From Utricularia gibba (taxonomy: Eukaryota; Streptophyta; Magnoliopsida; Lamiales; Lentibulariaceae), in NCBI GenBank assembly GCA_002189035.1, contig NEEC01000027.1, positions 124,001-188,000 of the forward strand: 64,000 bases of DNA. The letters run 5' to 3'. The notes below the pieces were generated by a model. That model ran no database searches. It was given only the letters and a program-made list of their open reading frames with translations, and had not been told where the DNA came from. A program made the position numbers and the translations under genes. Below, in pieces: positions 47,656 through 59,652 of this stretch (its first letter is position 1; the number at the start of each line of letters is the position of its first letter).

Positions 47656-48888
47656 ATGGAAAATTCTTCCTCTCTTCTTGTTTTGCTTCTCCATTTAACA
47701 ACCCTGGTGCAATCTGTGCCCTCAGTCGCAGTTGGGGTCGGAGTCGGAGTCGGAGTGGGCATCGGTGGCGGGAATCTCTGGCTCGGCGAAGGCAGCAGTC
47801 CCCCGGGAGACCCCTTTGAACGCCCGGGTTCAGCCTTCGGCAGCGCATACGCTGCTCTACAAGCTTGGAAATCGGCAATTACGGACGACCCTTTGGGCAT
47901 TCTGAGTACCTGGGTAGGTTCTGATGTTTGTTCTTATAAGGGAGTGTTTTGCGCTGATTCCCAGGACCTGCTGGGAAATCCAACTGGGAGAGTCGTGGCG
48001 GCCATAGATCTAAACCATGCTTACCTTCAGGGAAGTTTGGTTAGAGAGCTCTCCTATCTTACGGATTTGTCTATACTTCATCTCAATACCAACAGATTCT
48101 CAGGGACAATCCCTTTTTCGCTGAGGGAGTTAACTTCACTCACTGAATTAGATCTCAGCAACAATCGTTTCTCAGGCTCCTTCCCCACTGCAATCCTATA
48201 TATCCCAAATCTTCTCTATTTGGACCTCAGATTCAATTACTTTTCTGGGCCGCTTCCCATGGAGCTCTTTAACAAGAAGCTGGATGCGATTTTTCTCAAC
48301 AACAATCTTTTTGAGGGTGAAATCCCTGAAAGCTTAGGCAACTCCCCTGCGTCTGTGATCAACTTTGCCAACAATAAGCTGAGCGGGAACATTCCCTTCA
48401 CTTTCAGCTACGTGGGGGTCAAAGAAATCCTGTTCTTGAACAACAAGCTCACCGGCTGTGTCCCTGAAGCGATTGGGTTGTGGACTGATCTTCAGGTGCT
48501 GGACGTGAGCTCCAATTCACTCGGTGGCCATTTGCCTGACTCTTTGTCCTGTTTGAGTGGCATCGAAGTTCTCAATTTCGCAAACAATAGGCTCACTGGT
48601 GAGCTACCGGGTTTGCTCTGTTCCTTGAGGAACCTAATCAATCTCACAGTTTCAGCCAATTTCTTCTCGGGGTTCAATCATGACTGCGAGAGGTTAACCT
48701 TCAGAGACGTGGGATTTGATTTCTCGTTCAATTGCATCCCGGGTAAGGGGATGCAGCGCCCTCAGCCACAATGCTCCGCCGTGCCCGGCGCCGGATTTAG
48801 TTGCCTGAGAAACCCGCTGACTAAACCACTAGTTTGTGGATCCATCGTGGGCGGCCTGGAAACCAGGGCGGCGACACCGAGTCCGTGA
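47656..48888 (+). CDS. Secreted leucine-rich repeat protein (At4g06744-like)
   Basis: An intronless 410-residue wall or apoplast protein. Signal peptide MENSSSLLVLLLHLTTLVQS is followed by a Val-Gly repeat (VGVGVGVGVG) coded by a tandem hexamer near 47731-47765. An LRR N-cap with paired cysteines comes next (SDVCSYKGVFCAD), then about nine plant-type repeats such as LTELDLSNNRFSGSFPTAI and LLYLDLRFNYFSGPLP, then a C-cap (NHDCERLTF, FNCIPGKGMQRPQPQC). It resembles the LRR half of leucine-rich extensins, but no SPPPP extensin domain follows, as in the short At4g06744/At2g19780 group. The function is probably wall binding or signalling, inferred from LRX proteins. Confidence 0.9.
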   Translation: MENSSSLLVLLLHLTTLVQSVPSVAVGVGVGVGVGIGGGNLWLGEGSSPPGDPFERPGSAFGSAYAALQAWKSAITDDPLGILSTWVGSDVCSYKGVFCADSQDLLGNPTGRVVAAIDLNHAYLQGSLVRELSYLTDLSILHLNTNRFSGTIPFSLRELTSLTELDLSNNRFSGSFPTAILYIPNLLYLDLRFNYFSGPLPMELFNKKLDAIFLNNNLFEGEIPESLGNSPASVINFANNKLSGNIPFTFSYVGVKEILFLNNKLTGCVPEAIGLWTDLQVLDVSSNSLGGHLPDSLSCLSGIEVLNFANNRLTGELPGLLCSLRNLINLTVSANFFSGFNHDCERLTFRDVGFDFSFNCIPGKGMQRPQPQCSAVPGAGFSCLRNPLTKPLVCGSIVGGLETRAATPSP

Positions 48889-49525
48889 ATTTGGCGGGGC
48901 AGCGTCTACATCTAACTCCAGCAACGGGATTTAAGAGGAATCGTTTTCTTACAAGTTTGCGTGGCCCGCTTTGGACAAGACATGCCCCATGCTGCTTGCT
49001 TGCTTCCTCTGCACAGCCAGGCGGACTACAACTAATGCTACCTCTCCTGTTCCTATTATTATTGCTATTGTTGTTGTAACTTTCTTCACAGCCAAATCCC
49101 ACTTCATTGCACATGGCTGTGGCTTTCTTTCTCTGCTCAATTTTTGGGCTCCAGCTCCGGTAGAGCGAGTCTGTAGCAGTAGCAGACAGAAGCACAGTGT
49201 TGTAAATTACCACTATACTCCCTTCTCATCATTCTCAAATACTTGAACAGAAAATATTTCAGTGAGAAGGTTAAAGCGCTGCAAAAGAAGAAGCACAGCA
49301 GCTACATTTGGAAGTATGTATGAATAATGAACAAATAAGTGAAGAACCAATGCGATCGCATCCCCGATTCCCTCCCTGGCAACTACCCATCAGCGAGGAA
49401 TCTGTCTTGTTCTTCGTCGTGTTGCCCCTTTCCTGCCTTCGCTTTTATCCAGCGCACCTGTTTTCTTCTCGTGCAACAACAGCATGCAGTCACCTGTGCT
49501 ATCACCGCAACTCTCCCAATGAAAG
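48889..49525. other. Convergent 3' flanks, no gene seen
   Basis: Between the LRR gene (+) and the NAC gene (-). Open frames at 48971-49246 and 49308-49535 have no recognisable product; the second overlaps the NAC last exon and is a shadow. Confidence 0.4.
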
Positions 49526-52069
49526 CTATCCGTGACGGTTTTGATCGTCAGGTTCGGGCCAAAATGACGAATACTTCAACCATTCTGCTTCTTGCCGGTT
49601 CGCCATCGAGGATTCCTGCAAATGACATGAAATGCAACCGGGTTGGATCGACTCTCTTTCACTATCTGACCGTTCTCGCATTTCTAGCAGACCCAGCATA
49701 AAATATGCAGAATCAACCTGGGGAGTCAGATAAGAAGAAAATGGCTTCTTAGGATACCAAAGGAGAAAAGGGTTCGGGTGTTCTTTTCTATCAGCATATC
49801 TTTATCATAGCAGGAATAAATGTCCATAAGGCACAACTTTGCACTTTTATGAGGAACAAGAATGTTAGGAAATGTACAAGCTTGTTCTATGCACCAACCA
49901 CAGACCTTGAGAACCACTCAGAAAACCACATGCATTTGAAAGTTCTGTTTTACTGATTAACTGCCTTGAGATTCAACAAGATTCAAGCAACCCCCATAGC
50001 TGCATCCTCTGGAACTAGATGTAGCAGAGAGGAAGAGAATAGGCTCCTAAGGTAAAGAACACAGAGCTAAAGAAAGGCGATGACTAATAATGAAAAGGGG
50101 TCAGATTTCTCTACTTTAATTAATACTTGTGTGTTTTTTTTTAAGAATGTAATGGTTAATTTTCTCAAGCCACACACCCCAAGCATGGTCTGATGTTTGT
50201 CCTCATGCTTTTCTTTCTCTTTTCTTGCTATTTGACAGTAGTCTTGCGTAAGCTGTGGGATTTGTTCACGTGACAGGGAAGCAAAAAAAGAGGGTACTTA
50301 CTTCTTTGATGTCACTTGAGGTGCATCCCATGATGATTTCCTCCAATCCAGACGTTGAACTCCCTCCTAGTTTGTGATGTTGCGGCGGTGCCGGTGAAGG
50401 TGGCGGCGGCGACTGTCGAAACCCAAATGAAGACAAGCGTCGTTATGCAGGAATAGGGTCTAGGGTTAAAAGAGGAATGAGCGCCGTGATGATGGGAAGT
50501 GATTATGATGGAAAGCATGCAAGAAAAGAAACTGGGAGTCCGAATGATTTCATGTCGGTCCAGAGACAGGAGCGAGTGAAAAGCGAAACCTGGAAGGTTC
50601 GATGAGGGAGGATGATCGGAGGGACATCATAGGAGCGATCTTGATCAAGAATCATCGGCATTGACGTCGGAGAGATGATCCTCGAAAGGGAACGCGACGA
50701 CCTGTGTACGTTGAAAGCAGTTGTGATTTGATGATGATGCTGGTGAAGGCGCGGCTCTCCGGTTAAGTCCTCGCACGCGCCTCCGCCTGCCTCCCGCCCC
50801 ATCGAAGCTTCCCCGATCCTGTCTCCCTGTACAAAAAGTGCCACCAATGGCTACTTGACACGTGGCGCAGGTTCCATGCAATTTATAGTTGTGGTTGGTT
50901 AACCGAAGCTTACACCTGCACTGGAAAATACATGAACAGATTTACCTCGTCGAATGTCTTGGGGAAGGACACGGGGAGGAACCCGAAATGGCGGTGGATG
51001 TCGGAGGCAACAAAGCTCGGAAGTGCGGCGAGATTTGCTCCCGCTGTCGCGGGTGTCGAGAACTCGTCCCTTTGAGAGGAGGAGCTGCCACCGCTGTCGG
51101 AAACAGCGGCTCCGCCGGAGCTTCTTTCGGACCAGTTACACTGACGCGGCTGAGTCTGGTAGAAGATCTTGGAAACAACGAGCTCACCTTCTTTCTCCTC
51201 CTCGTGCTTCCCTAAATGATACTGGTGCATCACCCAATTGGTCTTTTCGGGTTTCCGGTTTTTTCCGAAATTAGTGTACAAAACTAGTATCTTCTTACAC
51301 CCCTTCTGCTTCCCGCTCGACATCACCGGCCTCGTTTTTCCGGTCTTGTGCCACCGTGTCTCCCCGCCCTGAAGATCGCATTCCGTCTGTATTTTCCTCC
51401 TCTTCCGTGTCCCCGTCGTGTACGCTTTCGAAGGCCGGTGAAAAAAGTGCCTACTCAAACCATCTCTCGTCACCCCTGCAAGAAAACCCTAATTTTCTCA
51501 ACTGTGACATACACATATTTTTTATTTTAAAAAAAAAACGACCAAGTTTTGTTGATTGGATAGTTGTTGAAGCTTAGGAAGGTAAGCTACCAACCTGTTA
51601 AAGAAGACGAAGAAGCATTACAAAATCCAATCTTCCGAATTTAGAAGACAAAAACAGGATACGAACCAGGGAGTTTTTCTGGGTGGGTGTAGCAAATCCC
51701 ATCTTCGCCTTCGATTGTAGGAATGAATTCATCGATCAGCGGATGGGATTTGGACTCTTTACCTTCAACTTTAGCTTCCAGATGCTCGATCAGTTCTTGG
51801 TCGGTAGGATCGAACTTCACTCCCGCTGGTAACCCAACCCAATCCTTCCACCACGCCATCGTAATCACCACAACTTCCACAGCCAAAACAAAAACCCAGC
51901 TTCTGCCGGAGTCGTGTGCGCGTGTTTTGCCGGTAGAAAAAAAAAGGAAGGAACTTACGGGTTTTCCGTCGAGTTTATGGCCGCAACCGGGGCAGTGTTT
52001 GGATCCACATAACTGATGCTCCTCCATCCTCGAATCGATCAGATCGCAGCTGCTCTTGCTCTTGCTCAT
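49526..52069 (-). CDS. NAC transcription factor, ANAC075/SND type
   Basis: Transcription factor of the subgroup that includes ANAC075, ANAC073/SND2 and ANAC010/SND3, which act in vessel and secondary-wall programmes. Six exons in minus order: 51959-52069, 51667-51844, 50946-51475, 50590-50826, 50302-50412, 49526-49615, giving 418 residues in frame. N-terminal zinc-ribbon-like [17 protein letters not shown] precedes the NAC domain: [76 protein letters not shown] and [13 protein letters not shown]. The tail has [31 protein letters not shown] and the conserved end [19 protein letters not shown]. The last intron is 686 bases long. Confidence 0.94.
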
Positions 52070-52544
52070 TATGTTGATAATTTCACACACACGAAGAGGA
52101 GGAGATCAGGTGGTTTCGGGAGGAAGAGCTGCAGAAAATGAATATCGTTCTTGGGAAACGAGAAAGAATCAACTTTCTAAGCAGCAGAGAATAAAGCTCC
52201 TAAACGGGTCAAGTTTACAGAAGAGACGCGATCACAGAGCAACTTCTTGATAGCCCGAAAGGGGAGAAAGAGGATTAATTCATCCAAGTTCTTGGAAGTA
52301 TCAAGAAGAGTGAGGAGGAGGAGGAGAGGGAGAGGAAACCTGGTTAAAAGGAAGTAAAAACAGCAGAATTTGAGTAGCTTTACACGAGATAAAGGAAAAG
52401 GCTTCAAGGGCCAGGCCAGGCCAATATATCATACCAACTTTACCTCTTTGCTAATTTAAGCACCAGCACCACAGACAGATTTTCTGTGTGGTCTGTCACT
52501 GTGTGTGTTGCGTGAAAGAGAGATAGAGAGATTCCAAAATACAG

Positions 52545-52576
<32 letters not shown>

Positions 52577-53876
52577 TAGTAGTTGTTAGAGATGAATAAA
52601 GCCAGGTCCATACATACATAACCTCCCTTGGGTTTGGTTTGACTGAAAGAAAAAGCAACCCATTTTCATTTGGCTTGGTTTGGTTTGGGATTAAGCAGCC
52701 AACCATTCCGAGAAAACAAAAAGAATGGCGTGTGTGTCATTAGTGAAACGCGTTGCGCCACCCCGAGGTACTTTTGGATACACAGTTAACGCTTCTTCCC
52801 ACCCAATAGAATTGATTGTTGGCATTAATTGGGTTTTTATTTTGGTGTCCCCACGCAATTAGGGAACAGTATCTATGAAGTTTTGTGTTTAATCTCCCTC
52901 CCACACATTCACTTACCAGAAAGAGCTTTTGTCAAAAAACGGGGAAACTACTGCCTGCCATCATTGGAGTGGAATATCCATCCATCCATCCATCTACCTA
53001 CACAACACAGAATGCAGATGGTGGGGTTGCCTCTCGTCTTATCAATTAATCCTCTTCCTCACTTTCTTATGTGAGTTTGGTGATGTGGGTTTACGGCATG
53101 AACCGCAACTGGCAAGATTGGGAAGAAGTGATGGGTGGCTGGATCTCATCATGGTTTTTTGTGGTGCCCCTTTTTTCTGGATGGTGCAACGCGCAGCGCA
53201 CGTCTCCAAGTCGACCAACGGCATGAATGAATGCCCAGTAACTGGATTCCCTGGACAGCACAGCTCACAGTACGGGAGCTTCTCTCGGAGTAAGTGCGCC
53301 TCGGCCTCTCTCTGCTCGGGTCTGTGAACATCATCCAACACGTGGTGGAGATGCGTGCCCTCTCACTGGCTAAAAAATGAAGTTGACGTGTGTTCTGAGT
53401 TTCTGCTATGATGAAGCTGCTGTAGTGCTATTCACTACAATGCTTGCCTCAGTTTCCTATCTCTGGGAATGCAGGTTGAAGAAATGCGGGGAGGGTAAAT
53501 GCTTCAGTGAAGTCGCTCTGATGAACAAATGATGGCTCTAGTTGCCAGAATAACATAACAAGGCACTCAGAGATCCATGCTCACACACAAAGGTTCGAGG
53601 CAAAGAAAGAAAACTCCGATCCACCTCACAATGCGGATTGCATGGATTGGTGTTTGTCTGGTGTCCCCAAACGCTCGCAATCATTGAAAAATTGCAGTTG
53701 ACAGATGACTTTCGCCTTGTTAACCCCTTGGTTCAACAAAAAGGCACGATGAAACTAGCCGTGATACGTATGATTTAGTCTCAATGGATTAGACAACTCA
53801 CAAAGAATAGCAGTTAGCAGGGCGTTGTGGCTTTATTTTTGTTGCAGGCCAAACAATGTAGGAAGCTGCTTTCATT
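52070..53876. other. NAC promoter region and 3' flank of SCO1; no gene supported
   Basis: Almost 1.8 kb without a convincing gene. Contains a GAA microsatellite (52548-52576), a CATC repeat near 52978-52992 and purine-rich sequence at 52280-52340, probably the NAC leader. A minus-strand open frame of 99 codons at 53042-53341 is Cys- and basic-rich but has no homologue I recognise and no splice partners. Confidence 0.4.
52548..52576 (+). repeat. (GAA)n microsatellite
   Basis: About nine GAA/AGA units upstream of the NAC gene. Confidence 0.93.
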
Positions 53877-55368
53877 CTACACGTTCACTTTCATATGCTG
53901 CTTTATCTCCCGAATCACTCCGTCAGCAAGTGTGCTATCATCTTCATTCTTCCCGAAGTACTTTACAAATTGCATTTTTGGATCCATCAAATATCTGCGA
54001 AAAAAAAAAATCTAATCAGGCAATGCAGAAACTGTAGAGAGTTTATAACTGGAGTTCCCTATTTAGTATACAAACATACATGACAATGGAGTGATCAACA
54101 AGGTAATCCGAGCCTTCTTCTTCTGTCTTCATATAATAAACACGATATGCACGTGCAGCCTTCTTGACTTCTTCAGGGGAACCAGTCAGGCCAATTAACT
54201 TGGGATGGAACTCTGCGCAGTTGGTTAGAATTATAGAATTTTGGAGAAAGGGAAAACTCAGAAAGTTGAGAGGATCCTACGCCAGGAAATCACCTTTCAC
54301 ATATTCTCCAACTTGTTCAACAGTGTCTCTTTCAGGGTCAACTGAGATGAATATAGGCACTACCTCCATTCCTGACTTTTCCTCTGTAAATTCACAGTGG
54401 AGCCTTAGAACGCCAAATTACGAGAAACGGTGAACAGTTACAGCCCATAAGTAGTTAGTAGCACGCACTAATTTTGTCGATCGCAGATGCAAGCTTTTGC
54501 AGTTCTTCGGGGCATATATCGGGGCAGTGAGTGAAACCAAAATAAATCAAGTTCCAGTGCCCCAAAAAGCTCTTATCAGTCACAGGTTTCCCATTGTGAT
54601 CAATGAGACTGAATTCACCACCAATGGCAGCCTTTCCCACGGACGGCCCCTGTTTCACCTCAATCGAAGCCTTGTTCATCTCTACAAGACCACTTCTCAT
54701 ATTAATTAGATCAAAGCACTCAACAAGATTTAGTTTTTAATATCTAAGAAATAAAAAAAAATATCGACTGCAGTAATTATCCATGCCATGTCTCCCATCT
54801 GTTCTAAGAATCATTCGAGAGGATTTACTAGATCAATAATCCTAAGTTAGGCGTAAAAATCCCACCCAACTCACCATAGTAATCTAACCTTCAATATGCC
54901 GCTTCTTTTCCCTGTCATAGTAGTATATCAACCCCGCACTGGTGCATATAAGCAAGAAGAAGCTCGCCCATGATATTGGCTGTGAAAAGTGCATAACTTG
55001 AATGAGACCCAGCAGGAACCGGTAGCAAGCCTGAGAAGGAACCAAAGAAAAGAAGAACAAACCCCTCCACGAATAGGTTTTCCTTTTTGTTGAGACCCTT
55101 CCCCTGAACTCTGTCCCCCTTCGCTGGTGTTTTTAGAATCAAGCTCAGCATTTGATTGCTTAAGGCTAGAAATGGTGGCACTAGAACACAAAAACCGTCG
55201 AGAAACATTAAAGCAAGGTGACAATGTCTCGAAGCGGAGATCAGTGGCACCGGAGATGAAAAAAAGCGGTGATTTATCGGGACAGCTGTGGAAATTGGAG
55301 GAGCGCAGTGCGCGACTGAGCGACCAGAAATTACGAAGAAGCCGCGATCGGAAACATCCCGAGGCCAT
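53877..55368 (-). CDS. HCC1: SCO1-like mitochondrial copper chaperone (HCC1 type)
   Basis: An inner-membrane protein that delivers copper to the CuA site of cytochrome c oxidase subunit II. Six exons in minus order: 55063-55368, 54889-54979, 54469-54681, 54294-54383, 54080-54212, 53877-53994, in frame to 316 residues. The N-terminus is Arg/Ser-rich ([20 protein letters not shown]), typical of mitochondrial targeting. One membrane helix follows ([18 protein letters not shown]). The thioredoxin-like domain contains the copper ligands CPDIC in [19 protein letters not shown] and the His of DYLVDHSIV, plus [15 protein letters not shown]. Retention of the CxxxC motif points to HCC1 rather than HCC2, which lacks it. 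Divergent from a DUF688-like gene. Confidence 0.94.
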
Positions 55369-55675
55369 ATTGGCAGCAGCAGTAGTGAAACTCAGCCCCT
55401 CAAGGCTCAAACCTTCCCCTGTATCTCTTCCTCTTCGCGAAACCCTAATTCCCTAGCCCCCACAGCTGGACTTTCAGCCAGCATCCAACGGCGACCCATT
55501 GTTTCCAAAACGATCCGGATCCATTTAGAGAAACCGGCCATAGAGTCCGAAAATGTGGGTGGGCAAATTCGTAAATGCACACTTTATAAAGCCCACGGGA
55601 AGCTCGCAGGAGTCCAACCGACTCCTCCTCCACTCCATTTAAATCACCAGCCTCGGGCGCCTTGTTACCGAATTC
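55369..55675. promoter_or_regulatory. Short divergent promoter, SCO1-like and DUF688-like genes
   Basis: Only 307 bp separate the two start codons. The sequence is moderately GC-rich, with ATTTAAAT near 55637 upstream of the + gene. It must drive both genes. Confidence 0.45.
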
Positions 55676-56175
55676 ATGGAGGAAACCCCCAAACAGCTCA
55701 ACTTCCAAGCTCCGATTCTGTCCACCAAGCGTCCCAGCCATCGACACGATCCGAATCCCGGTTGGCAAGACGCATCACCACCCAACAGGGTCCCATTTCA
55801 GTGGGAACGGATCCCGGGCGAGCCGAAGCAGAGCGCAGGAGCAGAGGATGGCCATGGCGTTGCAGCGCTGAAACCACCTCCCGGGCGACGGCTGGATCGC
55901 CCTCCGACGCCATTGGCATGTTCTCGTGGGGCGAATCATCCACAGGGCGAGTGGAGGAAGGTGAATGCCCATCCAATTTCATGATAGAGAGGTATCTCCT
56001 TGATGCCATAGCCTTGGCTGACGCACCTCTGTCGAGATGGAGCGCCAGACAGCTTCCTGCTCCTCGATCCTATTCAAATGCCTCGGAAGGATGCGCCTTT
56101 GGGAGCTCACTCCCCAGGACAATGAAGAACAATGCCTGTGGTGTTGCAAATCACAAGCACAAGACCAGAGAATAA
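55676..56175 (+). CDS. DUF688-like plant protein
   Basis: A single-exon gene of about 166 residues after one frame repair. It starts MEETPKQLNFQAPILSTKRP and carries the family hallmark RVPFQWERIPGEPK, then LKPPPGRR. After a one-base loss in the C run at about 55900 it continues DAIGMFSWGES, CPSNFMIERYLLDAIALADA and ends basic. Plant DUF688 proteins share a [VP]F.WE..PG.P motif near the N-terminus and a (D)FM..RFLPAAKAMA-like motif; the latter appears here as NFMIERYLLDAIALADA. Function unknown. Without the repair the upstream frame stops at 55984. Confidence 0.65.
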
Positions 56176-56562
56176 GGAAGGGCGTTGTCTGTGTCGGTTA
56201 CTATAGTTAAAGTATTTGTATTTAGATAACTATAATTAAAAAACAAAAAAAAGATTTTTTTTACAAGTCTAAAATCCAGGAGCCGTAACCGGCGTGGGGG
56301 ATTGGAATGGAATGGAATGAAATGATGGTTAGTGAAGAAGAAGAAGAAATGATGGCACTGCGGCAATTGAGATGCAAGGGTAGATGAGGTGTCCAGATTG
56401 ATGACTAGGACAACACAGCCATATCGTACGGTACAGGTGGAGGTGGGGAAGGGAAGCACAAACCCACCCCAGCACTCCTCCTTACTCCACCGGGAGGAGC
56501 ACACTAACCCACAAGAATGACCCGGTGCGACGCCGGCGATTGTCCTTCCGCCAGCCAACACA
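56176..56562. other. Intergenic, no gene seen
   Basis: 3' flank of the DUF688-like gene and promoter or leader of the kinase gene. A tract of tandem AATGG at about 56304-56318 and GAAGAAGAAGAAGAA at 56334-56347 are the only notable features. Confidence 0.4.
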
Positions 56563-58353
56563 ATGGGGAATTGCGGCACTAGAGAGGAATCGGCGGTTGT
56601 CGTTACTGCTCATCAAGGTGCCTTAATCGGCCTTCTTGTTGCTGTTGTAATCCTCCTCTCAGATCTGCCGTTGCCTTAACTGCTCCTCTGCACTTCGTTT
56701 TTGATTTCGATTTCTTTGCAGCTCCGCAGTTGCTCTCTTTTCCGTCCAAGAATCACGCAGCGGAGAGGAAGCACGCGGGCTTGATTTCAGATCTGAGCGA
56801 ACCTTCGACGCCGCGAAACGTTGAAGAGTTCAGTAGAAATTCTATGCTATACACGAATGTCATTGCATTCACACTGTTTGAACTAGAAACTATCACTAAG
56901 AGTTTCCGTTCCGATTACATTCTTGGAGAGGGCGGGTTTGGTACCGTCTACAAGGGCTATATTGATGAGAATGTTAGAGTTGGTCTCAAATCCTTGCCTG
57001 TTGCGGTCAAAGTGCTCAACAAGGAAGGCCACCAAGGCCACCGTGAATGGCTGGTGCGCGCTTTCATCCCTTTTTAATGCCGCAGCCTTTCTTTTCAGTA
57101 TCACCGCCTTACTATGTTTGCAATTCAATTGCTTATCTCCAGACCGAGGTCAACTTCCTTGGGCAGCTGAGGCATCCTAATTTAGTCAAGTTGATTGGGT
57201 ATTGTTGCGAGGATGATCACAGATTGCTTGTTTACGAGTTCATGTTCCGAGGGAGCCTCGCAAACCATCTGTTTCGTAGTAAGTGTTTGCTTTTTCCCTT
57301 ACCAGATAATGGCGCTCCTCTATTTTAGGCCTAATGCATTGGTAACTTTCAGAAACAGCTGCTCCTTTATCGTGGAAACAAAGGATGATGATTGCTCTTG
57401 GGGCTGCAAAGGGGCTTGCATTTCTTCATAATGCTGAAAGGCCTGTCATATACCGTGATTTCAAAACCTCTAATATTCTGCTGGACTCGGTTAGTTTATT
57501 AGGCACAATCTCATATTTCTGTCTTCTGCATTGTATCCAGGAAAGCTCATAACAATGGCATACTTACAGGATTATGTGGCCAAGTTATCTGATTTTGGGC
57601 TAGCAAAAGCTGGACCCCAGGGGGATGAGACGCATGTTTCTACCCGAGTCATGGGTACCTATGGTTATGCTGCACCTGAATATGTTATGACTGGTACCCA
57701 GAATTCTTCATTGTTGCATTCATCAAATTTCTCTTTTCGTTCACCTAGCGCAATCTCTAAAATTTTCACATCCATTTTGATCTCTGCGGCCTATTTTATG
57801 GTGATCATTTTCTTGATGTACAGGGCATCTTACTGCCAGGAGTGACGTCTATAGCTTTGGGGTGGTTCTTTTGGAGCTGTTGACGGGCAGGAAGTCTGTG
57901 GACAAGACAAGGCCAAGCAAGGAACAAAGCCTGGTTGACTGGGCGAGGCCAAAACTGAACGACAAGAGAAAGATGCTACAAATCATAGACCCGAGACTTG
58001 AGAATCAGTACTCGGTACGCGCAGCTCAGAAAGCGGGCAGCTTGGCATATTACTGTCTGAGCCAAAACCCCAAGGCAAGACCTTTGATGAGCGACGTGGT
58101 GGAGACCTTGGAACCTTTACAGTGTGATGGCAGCAGCTACGAAACCTCATCGTCATCAGCCCCCACGCTCCTGTGTAGCAACAGCCCCTTCGTTACCAGA
58201 AGGATTCCAGATTACCGGACTCATCGACGACTGGCGGGCACCGTAGGAGGCGTCGGTTGCCTTTCTCCTAATCCAAATGGCTCACCTGGTGGCCCACTGC
58301 TTGCCAAGTTAGATGAGAAACCGAGGGACGATAGCGGTATGATGACTGTATGA
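56563..58353 (+). CDS. Receptor-like cytoplasmic kinase, RLCK-VII (PBL/RIPK-like)
   Basis: A plasma-membrane-anchored Ser/Thr kinase that relays signals from receptor kinases, often in immunity. Six exons (56563-56617, 56722-57053, 57143-57278, 57353-57489, 57570-57693, 57824-58353), 437 residues, in frame. MGNC at the start is an N-myristoylation/palmitoylation signal. Kinase motifs in order: [52 protein letters not shown] (catalytic loop with Tyr in place of His, usual in this group), [20 protein letters not shown] (DFG and activation loop), [11 protein letters not shown] and [20 protein letters not shown]. The Ser/Pro-rich tail resembles RIPK/PBL members. No frame error. Confidence 0.95.
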
Positions 58354-59324
58354 ATGCATTGTGTGCTTATTCCTCAGCCTTGTGTTTTTGGTGGATGGGA
58401 GAATATGTTGTGAAGTCAGATTGCAGGCTTCTTGATTTCCGTTGCAAGGAAAACTCCTTGGTTTGCATCATCCCGCCTGCGCATGTTACATTTTCACACC
58501 TGGATTTCCGCTGTTCTGTAGGCGTATTTGAGCCAAAATGCATTTTCAAGTAATCAATTCAATTGGCAACAACACTTATAAGTAAATCGGTCTAATTCAC
58601 ACCCTTGCATCAAAATGCATAATTTTCATGTTCTTTTAATAGAAAACAGGAACAGTTTATGGAGTAGTAAACCCTGAATCAACAATTGCATGTCAGCAAA
58701 CCACTGAAATTGTGAATGGTCCAGCAGACAAAGAGGCCACACCACATACACTAATTATTCCACCAAGTTCCCCAACGTGCCCCTGGCTGCCAAAGAAGCA
58801 ACAAGTGAACAATTGGCTTCAAGAGAAACGATGTGTAAGAGCAACACAGTCATGGCTTCTGCAAAACAATCTTCAAGCAGGTGGAGTAGAACACAAAAAC
58901 ACAGGATAATGATATGAAGAGAGGCATTCCAACTGTTGCGTGAATCATCTCATTCTTTTGGTAGAAAAGCAATGAAAGATCATCACACTTGCCAACCCCC
59001 CATTTCGATATCTTCGTCGCACAAAAGGGAATGCCACTGGATGATGATTTGTGATTGTTTAGTTTCTCGTCCGTGAGAGTAGTCCAGAGGCAAAAACGAT
59101 TATACCATGCACCATAACTTGGAAAATTAGGATCTAATATGCCATAAACCAGGAACTAAATATTCACTATCATGAATCAGTAGAACACGGCAAAACGTAA
59201 AATTGGGGGAATCACAATAAATCTTCTTCACACGTCAAATTTAGAACTCAAATAACAGATCTTGCCCAGACCGAACCTCACCCAAGTAAAATTGAATACC
59301 TTGACACCAAACAAGAAGATGCAT
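58354..59324. other. Convergent 3' flanks, no gene seen
   Basis: Nearly 1 kb between the kinase (+) and the small membrane protein (-). Frames at 58350-58553 and 58712-58909 are short and carry no recognisable motif. Confidence 0.4.
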
Positions 59325-59652
59325 TTATTCTGAAGCAGGATTCGAAGCGAGCATCTCCATGATTTTCTTATCCCGCTTAGCCATCGCCACATCCCAAACA
59401 TCGTTCCCAACATGCTTGGGCTGCCACAAACAAAAACCCACCGCTTTCAGCGACAAAATAAAGGAAGGAATCACAAATCAACGTTTCACTAAGAGGGGGA
59501 AACCAAAATCGAACAACAAAGTTATAGACGGAAAGAGGCAAATACGCGGCCGTGGTGAGTCTTGTAAGCGAAGTATTGAACATTTCCCATCACGCAGAGC
59601 ATTCCAGCGATTATGCCAAAGGCAACACAGCTTCCAACCACACCAGCGCCAT
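59325..59652 (-). CDS. Very small one-helix membrane protein
   Basis: Two exons in minus order, 59546-59652 and 59325-59420, give a 67-residue protein after one frame repair next to the start codon (one G missing after ATGG, about 59648). A hydrophobic helix (GVVGSCVAFGIIAGMLCVMG) is followed by NVQYFAYKTHHGR, then PKHVGNDVWDVAMAKRDKK and the end IMEMLASNPASE. One membrane span with a basic/amphipathic tail suggests a mitochondrial or endomembrane accessory subunit; that is inference. I do not recognise a named family. The exact length match of exon 1 after repair (36 codons) and clean splice sites support it. Confidence 0.6.

Noticed and set aside
53042-53341. 99-codon Cys-rich frame on the minus strand upstream of the NAC gene
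   Set aside because: No signal peptide, no recognisable cysteine pattern, and no flanking exons or conserved features.
55288-56175. 295-codon open frame on the plus strand covering the SCO1 promoter and the DUF688-like gene
   Set aside because: Its first half runs antisense through the SCO1 first exon and the promoter; only the last third is the real frame of the DUF688-like gene after the frame break at about 55900.
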